Positions 1 through 9,541 of a stretch of 64,000 bases of DNA are shown in pieces. The notes beneath the pieces are model-generated. The model was not told the DNA's origin. It did no database searches and saw only the letters and a program-made list of their open reading frames with translations. Made by a program: the position numbers and the translations under genes. Each line of letters starts with the position of its first letter. Position 1 is the first letter of the stretch. Source of the DNA: JAJDTQ01 sp965204235 (GTDB lineage Bacteria > Desulfobacterota > Binatia > UBA9968 > JAJDTQ01); assembly GCA_965204235.1 (NCBI GenBank), contig OZ241979.1, positions 3,534,001 to 3,598,000 on the forward strand. Direction: 5' to 3'.

Positions 1-116
1 TGTTTTCAGGTTCATGGGACGGTTATGTGATCCGATTTCGCGGTTTCCGACGGTCAAGGCATCCCGTTGAACCTCCTCCCTTATTACACATGTCGGTCGT
101 TGTCAAGCCGCTCCAA

Positions 117-232
117 GAATCCCGTTCGTCCTGAGCGAAGCGAAGAGTTCCGTTCATCCTGAGCGTAGCGAAGCGAAGTCGAAGGATGCGCTTTCCCATG
201 GGGAGATGCGCCTCGAGCCAGGGTTGATCCGG
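117..232 (-). repeat. dispersed ~110-bp intergenic element, copy 1 (double core)
   Basis: Two partial cores in tandem (CGTCCTGAGCG...GCGAAG, then CATCCTGAGCGTAGCGAAG) are followed by GTCGAAGGATGCGCTTTCCCATGG and a CTCGAGCC...GATCC tail. The copy is inverted relative to the one just beyond the udg gene. The first 116 bases of the window hold no gene I can support. There is a TTGACA-like hexamer on the minus strand at 101-106, but no well-spaced -10. Confidence 0.8.
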
Positions 233-276
233 GGCCGGTGGCGCACGCGCGCCGGATGCGCTATGCCGTTCGGCCT

Positions 277-981
277 ATGGACAGGGACTCCCTGGCGCGG
301 GTCAACGCTGCCGTGGTCCGGTGCGGCAAGTGTCCCCGTCTGGTCGCCTGGCGCGCCGAGGCCGCGGCGAACCCGCCGCGGCGCTACCGCGGGTGCGCCT
401 ACTGGGGCAGGCCGCTGCCGGGCTTCGGCGACCACGCGGCCCGGCTCCTGGTGGTGGGCCTTGCGCCCGCGGCCCACGGCGGCAACCGCACTGGCCGCAT
501 GTTCACCGGAGACCGCAGCGGCGACTGGCTGTACGAAGCCCTGTTCCGGACCGGGTTCGCCAACCGGCCCACTTCGGTGCGCCGCGGCGACGGCCTGGAG
601 CTCACGGACTGCTACATCTCGGCCGCGGTCCGCTGCGCGCCCCCCGCCAACAAGCCGTTCCCGGACGAGTTCCGCGAGTGCCGCGGCTACCTCGTCCGGG
701 AACTCGGACTGCTGCCGGGGCTGCGGGTGGTGCTGGCCCTGGGAAAGATCGCCTTCGACTCCTATCTCAAGGCCGCGGCGGACCGCGGCGAGGCGGTCCC
801 CCGGCCCCGCCCCCGTTTCGGGCACGGCAGCCGCCACGAGATGGGCAACGGCGCGACCCTGTTGGGGTCGTACCATCCCAGCCAGCAGAACACCTTCACG
901 GGCAGGTTGACGAGGCCCATGTTCCACCGGGTCTTCCGCCAGGCGCGGGAGATCCTCCGAGCATCGTCATCCGATTCGTGA
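277..981 (+). CDS. type 5 uracil-DNA glycosylase (UdgB-like)
   Basis: Predicted base-excision repair enzyme that removes uracil, and in this family also hypoxanthine, from DNA. The protein (234 aa from ATG 277) has the family-5 motif GLAPAAHGGNRTGR at about residue 61 and the C-terminal GSYHPSQQNT motif. The leading cysteine pair CGKC (residues 16 and 19) and two later cysteines (CYISAAVRC) are the expected 4Fe-4S ligands. An in-frame GTG at 238 would add 13 residues; I prefer 277 because homologues begin shortly before the first cysteine pair. The gene stands alone, bracketed by inverted copies of the dispersed repeat. Confidence 0.88.
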   Translation: MDRDSLARVNAAVVRCGKCPRLVAWRAEAAANPPRRYRGCAYWGRPLPGFGDHAARLLVVGLAPAAHGGNRTGRMFTGDRSGDWLYEALFRTGFANRPTSVRRGDGLELTDCYISAAVRCAPPANKPFPDEFRECRGYLVRELGLLPGLRVVLALGKIAFDSYLKAAADRGEAVPRPRPRFGHGSRHEMGNGATLLGSYHPSQQNTFTGRLTRPMFHRVFRQAREILRASSSDS

Positions 982-983
982 TA

Positions 984-1125
984 GGAACATCGGATCGATT
1001 CCTGCTCGAGGTGTTCTCCCCATGAAAAAGCGCGTCCTTCGACTTCGCTTCGCTACGCTCGGGATGAACGGAACTCTTCGCTTCGCTACGCTTGGGACGA
1101 ACGGGACAATCGTTCCGAGTTTCCA
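984..1125 (+). repeat. dispersed ~110-bp element, copy 2
   Basis: Begins immediately after the udg stop with GGAACATCGGATCGATTCC, then GCGCGTCCTTCGACTTCG, a core, a second partial core, and an AATCGTTCCGAGTTTCC tail. It is in inverted orientation to the copy at 117-232. Confidence 0.8.
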
Positions 1126-1164
1126 TATGGATTCGTGATATGGTCAACCCGAGGAGAACCGCCC

Positions 1165-4059
1165 ATGGCGCGTGACGCTTCACAGGACTACCGGGATACC
1201 GAGGCCGAGCTCCGCAAGCGGGTGGAGGGAGAGGTCCGGTTCGACGCCTACTCGCGGCTGCTCTACTCCACGGACGCCTCCATCTACCAGGCGGATCCGG
1301 TGGGCGTCGTGGTCCCCCGCCACAAGGGCGACGTCCAGGCGGTGATGGAGGTGGCCAACCGCCACCGGGTGCCGGTGCTGGCCCGGGGCGGCGGCACGTC
1401 GCTGGCGGGCCAGACGGTCGGCCACGCCATCGTCATGGACTTCTCCAAGTACATGAACCGGGTGCTGGAGGCGAACCGGGAGGAACGGTGGTGCCGGGTG
1501 CAGCCGGGACTGGTCCAGGACGCCCTGAACGCCCACGCCGCGCCCATGGGGATGCTCTTCGGTCCCGACACCTCCACCTCCAACCGGGCCACCCTGGGGG
1601 GCATGATCGGGAACAACTCCGCGGGGGCCCATTCCGTGGTGTACGGCAAGACCCTGGACCACGTGCTGGAGCTGACGGTGCTCCTGGCGGACGGAAGCGA
1701 GGCCGTCCTCACCGACCTCTCGGACGACGCCCTCGCCTTCAAGCAGGCGGGGAAGGGGCTGGAGAGCCGGATCTACCAACAGCTTCCGCGGCTGGTGGAG
1801 TCGGCCCGGGACCTCATCGCCGAGCGCTACCCGAAGCTCATGCGGCGGGTCTCGGGCTACAACCTGGACGAGTTCGCCAGGGACCGGCCGTTCAACCTCT
1901 CGCGGCTGGTGGTGGGGTCCGAAGGCACCCTCGCGTGCGTGGTGGAGGCGCGCATGCGTCTGGTGCCCAAGCCTCCCTGCACGGCTCTGGACGTCCTCCA
2001 CTTCCACGACCTCCAGGACGCCCTGGCCGTATCGGAAGCCATTCTCGAGACCAAGCCCTACGCCATGGAGTTGACCGACAAGCCCATACTGGACCTGGCT
2101 CGGGGCAACATCGAGCAGTCCAAGCGCCTGGGCTTCGTCCAGGGGGACCCGGACGCCATCCTCATGGTGGAGTACGACGGCGAGACGGCCGAGGAGGTCC
2201 GGGACAAGATCGACAGGCTGGAAGCCCTGCGGAAGCGCGAGAACATGGGCTATGCCGCCTCGCTGGCCTACGAGCCGCGGGAGGTCCGGCAGATCTGGGG
2301 GGTGCGCAAGGCGGGCCTGGGGCTGTTGCTGGGCGTCAAGGGGGAGAAGAAGCCCATCGCGTTCGTGGAGGACACCGCGGTGGACCCGGTGAGGCTCCCG
2401 GAGTTCATCAAGCGGTTCCGCGAGGTCCTCGCAGGCCACGGCGTGCGCGCCGGGTACTACGGCCACTGCTCCGTGGGCTGCATGCACATCCGCCCGTTCA
2501 TCAACCTCAAGGAGGCCGGCGAGGTCCGGAAGATGACCGAGATCTCCCGGGAGATCTCCGACCTGGTGCTGGAGTTCGGCGGCGCCATGTCCGGCGAGCA
2601 CGGCGACGGCCTGGCCCGGAGCCACCTGAACGAGAAGCTCTTCGGACCCGAGCTGTACCAGGAGTTCCGCAAGGTCAAGCACCTGTTCGACCCCCAACGC
2701 CTGCTGAACCCCGGCAAGATCGTGGACGCGCCGCCCATGACCGAGTCGCTGCGCTTCGGCGCATCCTACAAGACTTGGCAGCCCGAAACCGTGCTGGACT
2801 TCGGCGACCAGGGGGGCTTCGTGGCCGCGGTGGAGATGTGCAACGGCACCGGCGCGTGCCGGAAGACCCTGGGCGGCACCATGTGCCCGTCCTACATGGC
2901 CACGCTGGAAGAGGAGCACTCGACCCGGGGCCGCGCCACCGCCCTCCGCGCGGTGCTGTCCGGCAAGGTCCCGCGTTCGGAGTTCACCGGGGAGCGGCTC
3001 CACCAGGTGCTGGACCTCTGCCTGGAGTGCAAGGGCTGCAAGGCGGAATGCCCCTCCAACGTGGACATGGCCAAGCTCAAGTACGAGTTCCTCCACCACT
3101 ACCAGCGGGTGCACGGGGTCCCGCTCCGGGGCCGCCTCTTCGGGCGCATCGGCGCCCTGAGCCGCTGGGGCTCCCGGCTGGCGCCCGTCGCCAACCGGGT
3201 GAACGGGAACTTCGTCCACCGCTGGATCCTCGACCGTTTCCTCGGCATCGACCGGAGGCGCCCGCTGCCGAGCTTCGCGCGAAACAACTTCGAAGGATGG
3301 TGGAAGAAGCACGAGCCCGCGGGGAGCGGCGCCCGCGGCTCGGTGATCCTGTTCCACGACACCTTCAATACCTACAACACGCCCGAGGTGGCGGTGGCGG
3401 CCACGCGCCTGCTGGAGCACGTGGGCTACCGCGTGATGACCGTGCCCAAACGCTGTTGCGGCAGGCCGGCCATCTCCAAGGGGATGTTGCAGGAGGCCAG
3501 GGACTACGCCGCCTGGAACGTGGCCCGGCTGCTGCCCCACGTGGAGCAGGGGGTTCCGGTGGTGGGACTGGAGCCGTCCTGCATCCTCACGCTGCGCGAC
3601 GAGTACCCCGACCTCCTGCGCAGCGAGCCGTCGCGCCTCTTGGCGGGCCGGACCCTGCTCATCGAGGAACTCCTGACGCAGGAGGACGTGGCGGCCTCGT
3701 TGCGGGACGGCCCCGGCCCGAGGCCGCCGGTGCTGCTGCACGGCCACTGCCACCAGAAGGCGCTGGTGGGCATGGAGCCCACGGTCTCGGTCCTGCGCGG
3801 CGCCGGCCACGAAGTCCGGGAGGTGGACTCCGGCTGCTGCGGCATGGCCGGTTCCTTCGGCTTCGAGAAGGAGCACTACGACGTGTCCGTGGCCATCGCC
3901 TCCCGCCGTCTGGCGCCCGCGGTGGAGGCCGCGGCCGAGGGCGTGCGCGTGGTCGCTTCCGGGATCTCCTGCCGGCAGCAGATCGAGCATCTCACCGGCC
4001 GCCGGGCGCTCCATCCGGTGGAAGTCCTGTGGGAAGGCGTTCGGGAAGGCGGGGGTTGA
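1165..4059 (+). CDS. FAD-linked oxidase with C-terminal Fe-S (CCG) domains
   Basis: Large (964 aa) D-lactate/2-hydroxyacid dehydrogenase-type flavoprotein. The order is: an FAD-binding PCMH domain with RGGGTSLAGQTVG near residue 75; an FAD-oxidase C-terminal domain with CMHIRPF and GAMSGEHGDG; a ferredoxin-like segment with cysteine clusters near 559 (CNGTGACRK...MC) and 618 (CLECKGCKAECPSN); and two CCG domains (CCGRP near 763 and SGCCGMAGSFG near 890). It probably oxidises a 2-hydroxy acid and passes electrons to a membrane carrier; the substrate cannot be read from sequence. ATG 1165 is preceded by GAGGAG. It is followed by a threonine synthase gene 7 bp downstream, so it is probably co-transcribed. 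Confidence 0.85.
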   Translation: MARDASQDYRDTEAELRKRVEGEVRFDAYSRLLYSTDASIYQADPVGVVVPRHKGDVQAVMEVANRHRVPVLARGGGTSLAGQTVGHAIVMDFSKYMNRVLEANREERWCRVQPGLVQDALNAHAAPMGMLFGPDTSTSNRATLGGMIGNNSAGAHSVVYGKTLDHVLELTVLLADGSEAVLTDLSDDALAFKQAGKGLESRIYQQLPRLVESARDLIAERYPKLMRRVSGYNLDEFARDRPFNLSRLVVGSEGTLACVVEARMRLVPKPPCTALDVLHFHDLQDALAVSEAILETKPYAMELTDKPILDLARGNIEQSKRLGFVQGDPDAILMVEYDGETAEEVRDKIDRLEALRKRENMGYAASLAYEPREVRQIWGVRKAGLGLLLGVKGEKKPIAFVEDTAVDPVRLPEFIKRFREVLAGHGVRAGYYGHCSVGCMHIRPFINLKEAGEVRKMTEISREISDLVLEFGGAMSGEHGDGLARSHLNEKLFGPELYQEFRKVKHLFDPQRLLNPGKIVDAPPMTESLRFGASYKTWQPETVLDFGDQGGFVAAVEMCNGTGACRKTLGGTMCPSYMATLEEEHSTRGRATALRAVLSGKVPRSEFTGERLHQVLDLCLECKGCKAECPSNVDMAKLKYEFLHHYQRVHGVPLRGRLFGRIGALSRWGSRLAPVANRVNGNFVHRWILDRFLGIDRRRPLPSFARNNFEGWWKKHEPAGSGARGSVILFHDTFNTYNTPEVAVAATRLLEHVGYRVMTVPKRCCGRPAISKGMLQEARDYAAWNVARLLPHVEQGVPVVGLEPSCILTLRDEYPDLLRSEPSRLLAGRTLLIEELLTQEDVAASLRDGPGPRPPVLLHGHCHQKALVGMEPTVSVLRGAGHEVREVDSGCCGMAGSFGFEKEHYDVSVAIASRRLAPAVEAAAEGVRVVASGISCRQQIEHLTGRRALHPVEVLWEGVREGGG

Positions 4060-4066
4060 CCGCGAC

Positions 4067-5362
4067 ATGGGCAGGATCGCCGGGTTGCGTTGTCCCCAGT
4101 GCGGCTGGGAGGCGGTCACCGACCGCACCTTCGCGTGCGGCGACTGCGGCAGCGTGCTGGAGGTCCGCATGGACCTGGGGGGCCTCACCCGGTCCCACCT
4201 GCGCGACGTCCGCGCCAGCAGCGACGGAACCCTCTGGCGCTGGTTCGACTTCTTCCCGGTAAAGCGCCGGGGCTCGGTGGTGTCCCTGGGCGAAGGCTAT
4301 ACCCCGTTGGTCCGTTGCCGACGGTTGGGCGAGCGCGTGGGGCTGCGGCGGCTCTACGTCAAGAACGACGCGCTGCTCCCCACAGGGTCCCTCAAGGACC
4401 GCAGCAACACCGTGGGCGTCTCCAGGGCGGTGGAACTGGGCTTCGATACCGTCTCCGTGACGTCCACGGGGAACGCCGCGGCTTCGGTGGCCGCCTACGC
4501 CGCGGCCGCAGGCTTGCGCAGCGTCGTGATGGTCCCCGCGGGAACCGACCGGGCCAAGGTGGTCCAGGCCTACGCCTGCGGCGCCACCGTGGTGGTCGTG
4601 GCCGCGGCGAGCCTCGACCACATGGGCGCGTTCTACCGCGAAGCGGTCCGGGAGTTCGGCTGGTACGATTGCCTGTCCAGCAACCCGTACCGCAACGAAG
4701 GCAAGAAGTCCTACGCTTTCGAGCTCTTCGACCAGATGGACGAACACGTGCCCCACTGGATCGTGCATCCCACCGCGGGCGGGGCGGGTCTGGCGGCCAT
4801 GTGGAAGGGTTACCGGGAGCTGCACGGCCTCGGCTGGGCCCATCGGTTCCCCCGGCTCGTGGCGGCCCAGAGCCAGGCCGCGGCGCCCATCGTCGCAGCG
4901 TTGCGGAACGATAGCGCTCGGGTGGAGCCGGTGGCTGCCGGCCCGACCGTGGCCGAGAGCATCCAGGTGGGCGACCCCAGGGCCCTGGGGCTGCGGGCGC
5001 TGCGCGCGGTGCGGGCCAGCAACGGCGTCGGGGTGGCGTTGACGGACGAGGAGATCCTTGCGGCCCAGGCTCTTCTGGGCCGCCTCGCCGGCATCTTCGC
5101 CGAGCCGTCCGCGGCCGCCTCCCTGGCCGCGGCCGTGCGCCTCCGCGGGGAGGGGGTCATCGGAGCCGAGGACACGGTGGTGTGCAACGTCACCGGCAAC
5201 GGCTTGAAGCAGGTCGGCAGCGTGGCCGCGGCGCCGGAGGAGCTGGAGCCCATCGAGCCGGCGCTGGGGGTCTTGAGGAAGAGGCTGCGGGAGGAGGAAG
5301 GGCGCCGGAGCGACCGGCCGGGACCGGGGTCGGATGATGCCGAAAGCGAAGGACCGGCATGA
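4067..5362 (+). CDS. thrC: threonine synthase-like PLP enzyme
   Basis: Fold-type II PLP enzyme of 431 aa that would convert O-phosphohomoserine to threonine. An N-terminal zinc ribbon (C9, C12, C24, C27) precedes the catalytic domain, as in the bacterial/archaeal thrC group with this extension. The PLP lysine sits in PTGSLKDRSN (K110), and STGNAAASVAAYAAAAG is the substrate-loop region. The C-terminus is Glu/Arg-rich and low-complexity. The stop overlaps the start of the next gene (ATGA), indicating translational coupling. Other zinc-ribbon PLP lyases look similar, so the substrate assignment is by family. Confidence 0.85.
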   Translation: MGRIAGLRCPQCGWEAVTDRTFACGDCGSVLEVRMDLGGLTRSHLRDVRASSDGTLWRWFDFFPVKRRGSVVSLGEGYTPLVRCRRLGERVGLRRLYVKNDALLPTGSLKDRSNTVGVSRAVELGFDTVSVTSTGNAAASVAAYAAAAGLRSVVMVPAGTDRAKVVQAYACGATVVVVAAASLDHMGAFYREAVREFGWYDCLSSNPYRNEGKKSYAFELFDQMDEHVPHWIVHPTAGGAGLAAMWKGYRELHGLGWAHRFPRLVAAQSQAAAPIVAALRNDSARVEPVAAGPTVAESIQVGDPRALGLRALRAVRASNGVGVALTDEEILAAQALLGRLAGIFAEPSAAASLAAAVRLRGEGVIGAEDTVVCNVTGNGLKQVGSVAAAPEELEPIEPALGVLRKRLREEEGRRSDRPGPGSDDAESEGPA

Positions 5363-6414
5363 AGTTCGGATACTACCTGCTCAATACCTACGTCCCGGAG
5401 CTGGACGGCGGTTCCCGGGACCTGTATGCCCGTTGGCTGGAGCAGATCGACGCCGCGGAGGACCTGGGGTTCGACAGCCTCTGGGTCACCGAGCACCACT
5501 TCCGCCCGTTCGGCGGCATGATGCCCAGTCCGCAGATGCTGCTGTCCGCGGCCTCGCAACGGACCCGGCGGCTCAGGCTCGGGTCCGCGGTGTCGCTGGT
5601 GCCCATCCACCACCCCATCCGGGTCGCCGAAGATTTCGCCATGCTGGACCTCCTCTGCGACGGACGCCTGAACTTCGGCGCCGGGCGGGGCATGAGCGTC
5701 GCCGAGTACGAGGTGTTCGAGCGGGACTGGAACACCGCGCAAGCGCGGCTGGAGGAGGCACTCCGGGTCATCCGCATGGCCTGGACCGACGAGGCCGTGA
5801 ACTGGGAGGGGGAGCACTACCGCTACCGCGGGTTGACGGTGCGGCCCAAGCCCGCCCAGCAGCCGCACCCGCCCATCTACGTGCCGGCCAACAAGGAGCC
5901 GGACAACTTCCGCATGATCGGACGCTACGGCTACCACCTGATGACCCTCCCGTGGATCACCGGGAACCCCGAGCAGCGGCCGCGCATCGAGATCTACCTC
6001 GACAGCCTGAGGAACGCGGGGTACTCGGAAGAGGACCACGACGTGTTCGTCATGTACCCGGCGTACGTGGGCGAGACCGACAGGCAGGCCCGGGACGAGG
6101 CGGAGGACGCCTGGCATCGCTGGCGCCGGTTCGCGTTGGAGGAGGTCCGCATGGACCCCGCCCGGGCGCCCATGCTGGACAAGGTCCACGAACGGCTCTC
6201 CTACGACTCCATGGTGCAGGACAGCCGGGCGGTGTTCGGAGGACCCGAGACCTGCATCCGGCACCTGGAGCTCATAAGGGACGTGGTGGGGCCCACGCAC
6301 GTGGGTCTCTGCTTCCACTTCGGCGGCCTGAGCCAGGGGAAGGTGCTCGCGTCCATGGACCGCTTCGGTCGGCTCGTGGCGCCCGCGTTCCGACCCGCGA
6401 CGCAGGCCCCTTGA
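5359..6414 (+). CDS. luciferase-like (LLM class) flavin/F420 monooxygenase
   Basis: TIM-barrel oxidoreductase of 351 aa. Typical features are the opening MKFGYYLL, SLWVTEHHFRPFGGMMPSP, the LRLGSAVSLVPIHHPIRVAEDFAMLD block, and GRLNFGAGRGM. Members use reduced FMN or F420 for oxygenation or hydride transfer; the substrate is unknown. It overlaps the threonine synthase stop by four bases and is the third gene of the 1165-6414 unit. Such genes are expanded in uncultured Tectomicrobia- and Binatota-like lineages, which is an inference about the organism rather than this gene. Confidence 0.85.
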   Translation: MKFGYYLLNTYVPELDGGSRDLYARWLEQIDAAEDLGFDSLWVTEHHFRPFGGMMPSPQMLLSAASQRTRRLRLGSAVSLVPIHHPIRVAEDFAMLDLLCDGRLNFGAGRGMSVAEYEVFERDWNTAQARLEEALRVIRMAWTDEAVNWEGEHYRYRGLTVRPKPAQQPHPPIYVPANKEPDNFRMIGRYGYHLMTLPWITGNPEQRPRIEIYLDSLRNAGYSEEDHDVFVMYPAYVGETDRQARDEAEDAWHRWRRFALEEVRMDPARAPMLDKVHERLSYDSMVQDSRAVFGGPETCIRHLELIRDVVGPTHVGLCFHFGGLSQGKVLASMDRFGRLVAPAFRPATQAP

Positions 6415-6549
6415 CCTCGCCTCCCCGGGGAAACGCCGGCCCCCGTCCAGTGCCATCCCCCATAGGGATCACGTCCCCCTTCCGTGTCATCCTGCATTGG
6501 AAAGTCCTCTCCCTGCTCATGCCCGCGGCTTTGTGTTAGACTCGGCCCC

Positions 6550-8286
6550 ATGGGAACCGGGAAGTCCGGCGGGACCGGCTGCGTCAGGAAGGCGGAGGAT
6601 TTCCGCGGCGAGGCGGTCCGGGTCATCGCCCGGCACGCGGAGTTGGACCGGGAGACCGTGGGCCGGTTGTTGGCGGTCCCGCCCAGGCCGGACATGGGCG
6701 ACTTCGCCTTCCCCTGTTTCACCCTGGCCGGGAAGCTGCGCAAGGCGCCCCCGGTCATTGCCCGGGAGATCGCCGAGAAGGCGTCCGCGGACTTGGACCT
6801 GCTGTGCGGCGCGGAAGCCCTGGGCGGGTACGTGAACCTGTCGGTGAACCGGTCCCGGTTTGCCCGCGCGGTGCTGGACGAAGCCGCGTCCGCGGGGGAG
6901 GACTACGGCCGTTGCGAGGACGGCGCCGGCAAGACCCTCGTCATCGACTATTCCTCCCCGAACATCGCCAAGCCCTTCCACGTGGGCCACCTGCGCTCCA
7001 CCATCCTCGGCGGCGCCCTGGCGCGCACGTTCGAAGCCCTGGGCTACCAGGTGGTCGGCGTCAACCACGTGGGGGACTGGGGCACCCAGTTCGGCAGGCA
7101 GATCGCCGGTCTCAAGCGGTTCGGCCGGCCCGGGGACGAGAACGACCTGGTGAAGCTCAACCGGGTGTACGTCCGGTTCCACGAGGCCGCGGAGGGTGAT
7201 CCGACGCTGGTGGAGGAGGCCCGGGATTGGTTCCGCCGCCAGGAGGCCGGGGACGAGGAGGCGTTGGCGCTCTGGGGCCGGATCCGCGACACCAGCCTCG
7301 ACTACTTCAAGCGCATCTACCGTCGGCTGGGCGTGCGGTTCGACTCCTACACGGGGGAGTCGTTCTTCAACGACAGGATGGCCGCGGTCATCCGGGAGGC
7401 CCGGGACAAGGGCCTGGCGACGGTTTCCGACGGCGCGCTCATCATCGACCTGTCGGGCGAAGGCATCGAGACGCCGGCCCTGCTCGAGAAGGCCGACGGC
7501 GCCACCCTGTACCTGACCCGGGACGTGGCCGCGGCCGAATACCGGCGCGAGACCTACGGGTGCGACCGCATCGTCTATGTGGTGGCCAGCGGCCAGGCGC
7601 TGCATTTCCGGCAGCTCTTCAGCGTGTTGAAGCTGCTGGGGCACGAGTGGTCCGAAGGCTGCGTGCACGTGAACTTCGGGCTCGTCCAGGGCATGTCCAC
7701 CCGCAAGGGCAACGTCATCTACCTGGAAGAGTTGCTGGACGAGGCCCGCCACCGGGCGCTGGCGTACATGCGCGAGCGGATCGAGAAGAAGACGGAGGTC
7801 GAGGACGAGGAGGCGGTGGCGGAGGCGGTGGGCATCGCCGCGATATTCTTCGCCGACCTGTCCAAGCAGCGGATCAAGGACTATCGCTTCGACTGGGACC
7901 TGGCCATCTCCTTCGACGGCGACACCGGCCCCTACCTCATGAGCGCGCATGCCCGCATCGCCGGCATCCTGCGCAACTGCGGGCTGGTTCCGGACCCCGA
8001 CGCCGACGTGGCCCCGCTGGTGGAGCCCGAGGCCCATCGGCTGGTGGGCCTGGTGGCCCGCTACCCCGACGTCCTCCGGGAGACGGGACGTCTGTACGAA
8101 CCCTCGGTGCTGGCCAACTACCTGCTGGAGCTGGCCCGGGCGCTGCACGCCGGCTACGCGGCGCTGCGGGTCAAGGGCGAGGAAGCGGGCAAGGCGCAGG
8201 CGCGGCTGCGGCTGCTCACCGCGGTGAAGCAGGTGCTCCGGAGCGGCCTGGTCATCCTTGGCGTCCGGCCGCTGGAACGAATGTAG
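6550..8286 (+). CDS. argS: arginyl-tRNA synthetase
   Basis: Class I aminoacyl-tRNA synthetase, 578 aa, the usual length. The N-terminal tRNA-binding domain contains RPDMGDFAFPCF. The active site follows with SSPNIAKPFHVGHLRST (HIGH motif as HVGH), and the KMSKS-loop equivalent is MSTRKGNVIYLEELLDEA. The C-terminal anticodon-binding DALR domain starts near FDGDTGPYLMSAHARI and ends in GLVILGVRPLERM. ATG 6550 is chosen because the upstream frame is non-conserved. A copy of the dispersed repeat begins at the stop codon. Confidence 0.95.
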   Translation: MGTGKSGGTGCVRKAEDFRGEAVRVIARHAELDRETVGRLLAVPPRPDMGDFAFPCFTLAGKLRKAPPVIAREIAEKASADLDLLCGAEALGGYVNLSVNRSRFARAVLDEAASAGEDYGRCEDGAGKTLVIDYSSPNIAKPFHVGHLRSTILGGALARTFEALGYQVVGVNHVGDWGTQFGRQIAGLKRFGRPGDENDLVKLNRVYVRFHEAAEGDPTLVEEARDWFRRQEAGDEEALALWGRIRDTSLDYFKRIYRRLGVRFDSYTGESFFNDRMAAVIREARDKGLATVSDGALIIDLSGEGIETPALLEKADGATLYLTRDVAAAEYRRETYGCDRIVYVVASGQALHFRQLFSVLKLLGHEWSEGCVHVNFGLVQGMSTRKGNVIYLEELLDEARHRALAYMRERIEKKTEVEDEEAVAEAVGIAAIFFADLSKQRIKDYRFDWDLAISFDGDTGPYLMSAHARIAGILRNCGLVPDPDADVAPLVEPEAHRLVGLVARYPDVLRETGRLYEPSVLANYLLELARALHAGYAALRVKGEEAGKAQARLRLLTAVKQVLRSGLVILGVRPLERM

Positions 8287-8400
8287 GAAGCTCTGGTCGA
8301 TTCCGGTCCGAGGCGCCCCTCCCTGTGGGAAAGCGCGTCCTTCGACTTCGCTACGCTACGCTCAGGACGAACGGGGGCAATTGTTCAGAGTTTCCTGCAG
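8284..8400 (+). repeat. dispersed ~110-bp element, copy 3
   Basis: Starts at the argS stop (GTAGGAAGCTCTGGTCGATTCC), then GGAAAGCGCGTCCTTCGAC, the core, and CAATTGTTCAGAGTTTCC. A reading frame through it runs in phase into surE, but this is fortuitous. Confidence 0.8.
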
Positions 8401-8560
8401 GGAGGAAGCTCCAACCGAATGGCGGCGGGGACGGCCTCGACCAGGGACACCGTCCTCGGCTTCGGAGGAAGTTCCCACCGGGCGGCGGGGACTCTTCGCC
8501 CCCGGGGCCGGGCTCCCCGCCCGCCCCGCGGAGGCCATCCTTGCGGAAAGAGACGAGGAC

Positions 8561-9295
8561 GTGAAACTGTTGCTGACCAACGACGACGGGTTCGATGCTC
8601 CCGGGCTGCGTGTGCTGGAACGCGCGGTGCGCGACTGGGCCGAGACCGTCGTCGTGGCGCCCGCGGAAGGGCAGTCCGGCGTGGGCCATCGGGTGACCAC
8701 GGACCGGCCCATCCCGGTGAAGCGGGTCGGCGCCGGAAGGTACAGCGTCCAGGGGAGCCCCGCGGACTGCGCGCGAATCGGGCTCACCGAACTCGCCCCG
8801 GATGCGTCCTGGGTGCTGTCGGGGGTGAACCGGGGCGCCAACCTCGGCGCGGACGTTTACACCTCGGGCACGGTAGCCGCGGCCCGGGAGGCTGCGCTGC
8901 TGGGTTGCCGCGCCGCGGCCGTCTCCCAGTACCTCGCCAAGGGGCAGGAACTGGATTGGGAGACGGTGTACCGCAGGGCGGCGCCGCTGCTGAAGCGGCT
9001 CCCGGCCTGGGAGTTGGCACAAGGCGAGTTCTGGAACGTGAACTTCCCGCACCTGGCCTCCGGCGGCCATGCGGGAGTCGTGGCGTGCGCCCTCGACACC
9101 GGGCCGCTCGGGGTGGCGTACCGGAACGAAGGGGACGCGTTCCACTACCAGGGGGAATACCACGAGCGCCCGCGGCAACCCGGCAGGGACGTGGACGTCT
9201 GCATGGGCGGTCGTATCTCGGTGACCAGGATGGTGCTGGACATCGCTGCGATGGTTCCCGACCTTTGCGGACCGGGCGAGGGGCCGCTCCCGTGA
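8561..9295 (+). CDS. surE: 5'/3'-nucleotidase SurE
   Basis: Survival protein E, a metal-dependent nucleoside monophosphatase, 244 aa. The start is a GTG at 8561 (VKLLLTNDDG), the only position that puts the metal-binding LTNDDG motif at the N-terminus as in the family. Also visible are QGSPADCARIGL and the SGVNRGANLGADVYTSGTV metal/phosphate loop. The C-terminus lacks the long extension seen in some homologues. It is followed by the single-domain DUF2007 gene. Confidence 0.93.
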   Translation: MKLLLTNDDGFDAPGLRVLERAVRDWAETVVVAPAEGQSGVGHRVTTDRPIPVKRVGAGRYSVQGSPADCARIGLTELAPDASWVLSGVNRGANLGADVYTSGTVAAAREAALLGCRAAAVSQYLAKGQELDWETVYRRAAPLLKRLPAWELAQGEFWNVNFPHLASGGHAGVVACALDTGPLGVAYRNEGDAFHYQGEYHERPRQPGRDVDVCMGGRISVTRMVLDIAAMVPDLCGPGEGPLP

Positions 9296-9329
9296 ATCCT
9301 CCGGCTCGGCGACCGCCCGTCCGTCGTAC

Positions 9330-9520
9330 GGAACGTCTGGACGATCGGGACATGGAGGATGGATTCCCTCACCCTGATCCTCCTGACCCCGTTCGTCCCG
9401 AGCGTAGGGGAGCGGATGAGCGCGTGCTCGGACACGGTCGCGGGAAGCAGGCTCCTGACCCCGTTCGTCCTGAGCGTAGCGTAGCGGAGTCGAAGGACGC
9501 GCTCCTGGTCAGAGGCTCCC
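9330..9520 (-). repeat. dispersed element, copy 4 (two inverted cores)
   Basis: Two cores (CGTCCCGAGCGTAGGGGAG at about 9391 and CGTCCTGAGCGTAGCG at about 9467), each preceded by CTCCTGACCCCGTT, and a GAACGTCTGGACGATC arm at 9328. The intervening sequence is more degenerate than in other copies. It fills most of the 246-bp gap between surE and the DUF2007 gene. Confidence 0.7.
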
Positions 9521-9541
9521 TGCCGTGAACCGAGGTGATCC

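Noticed and set aside
1..116. Promoter and gene start on the minus strand (TTGACA at 101-106, GGGAGGAGG, ATG at 62)
   Set aside because: The ATG opens a two-codon frame (ATG CCT TGA), and the -10 would be only 14 bases from the -35.
1180..4188. 1002-aa frame on the minus strand opposite the FAD oxidase
   Set aside because: Shadow of a GC-rich gene: it is rich in His/Arg/Gly/Pro with no domain, while the plus strand has clear motifs.
8258..8560. N-terminal extension of surE through the dispersed repeat
   Set aside because: The peptide is the translation of the repeat (GKARPSTSLRYAQDERG), seen at unrelated sites; SurE begins at VKLLLTNDDG.
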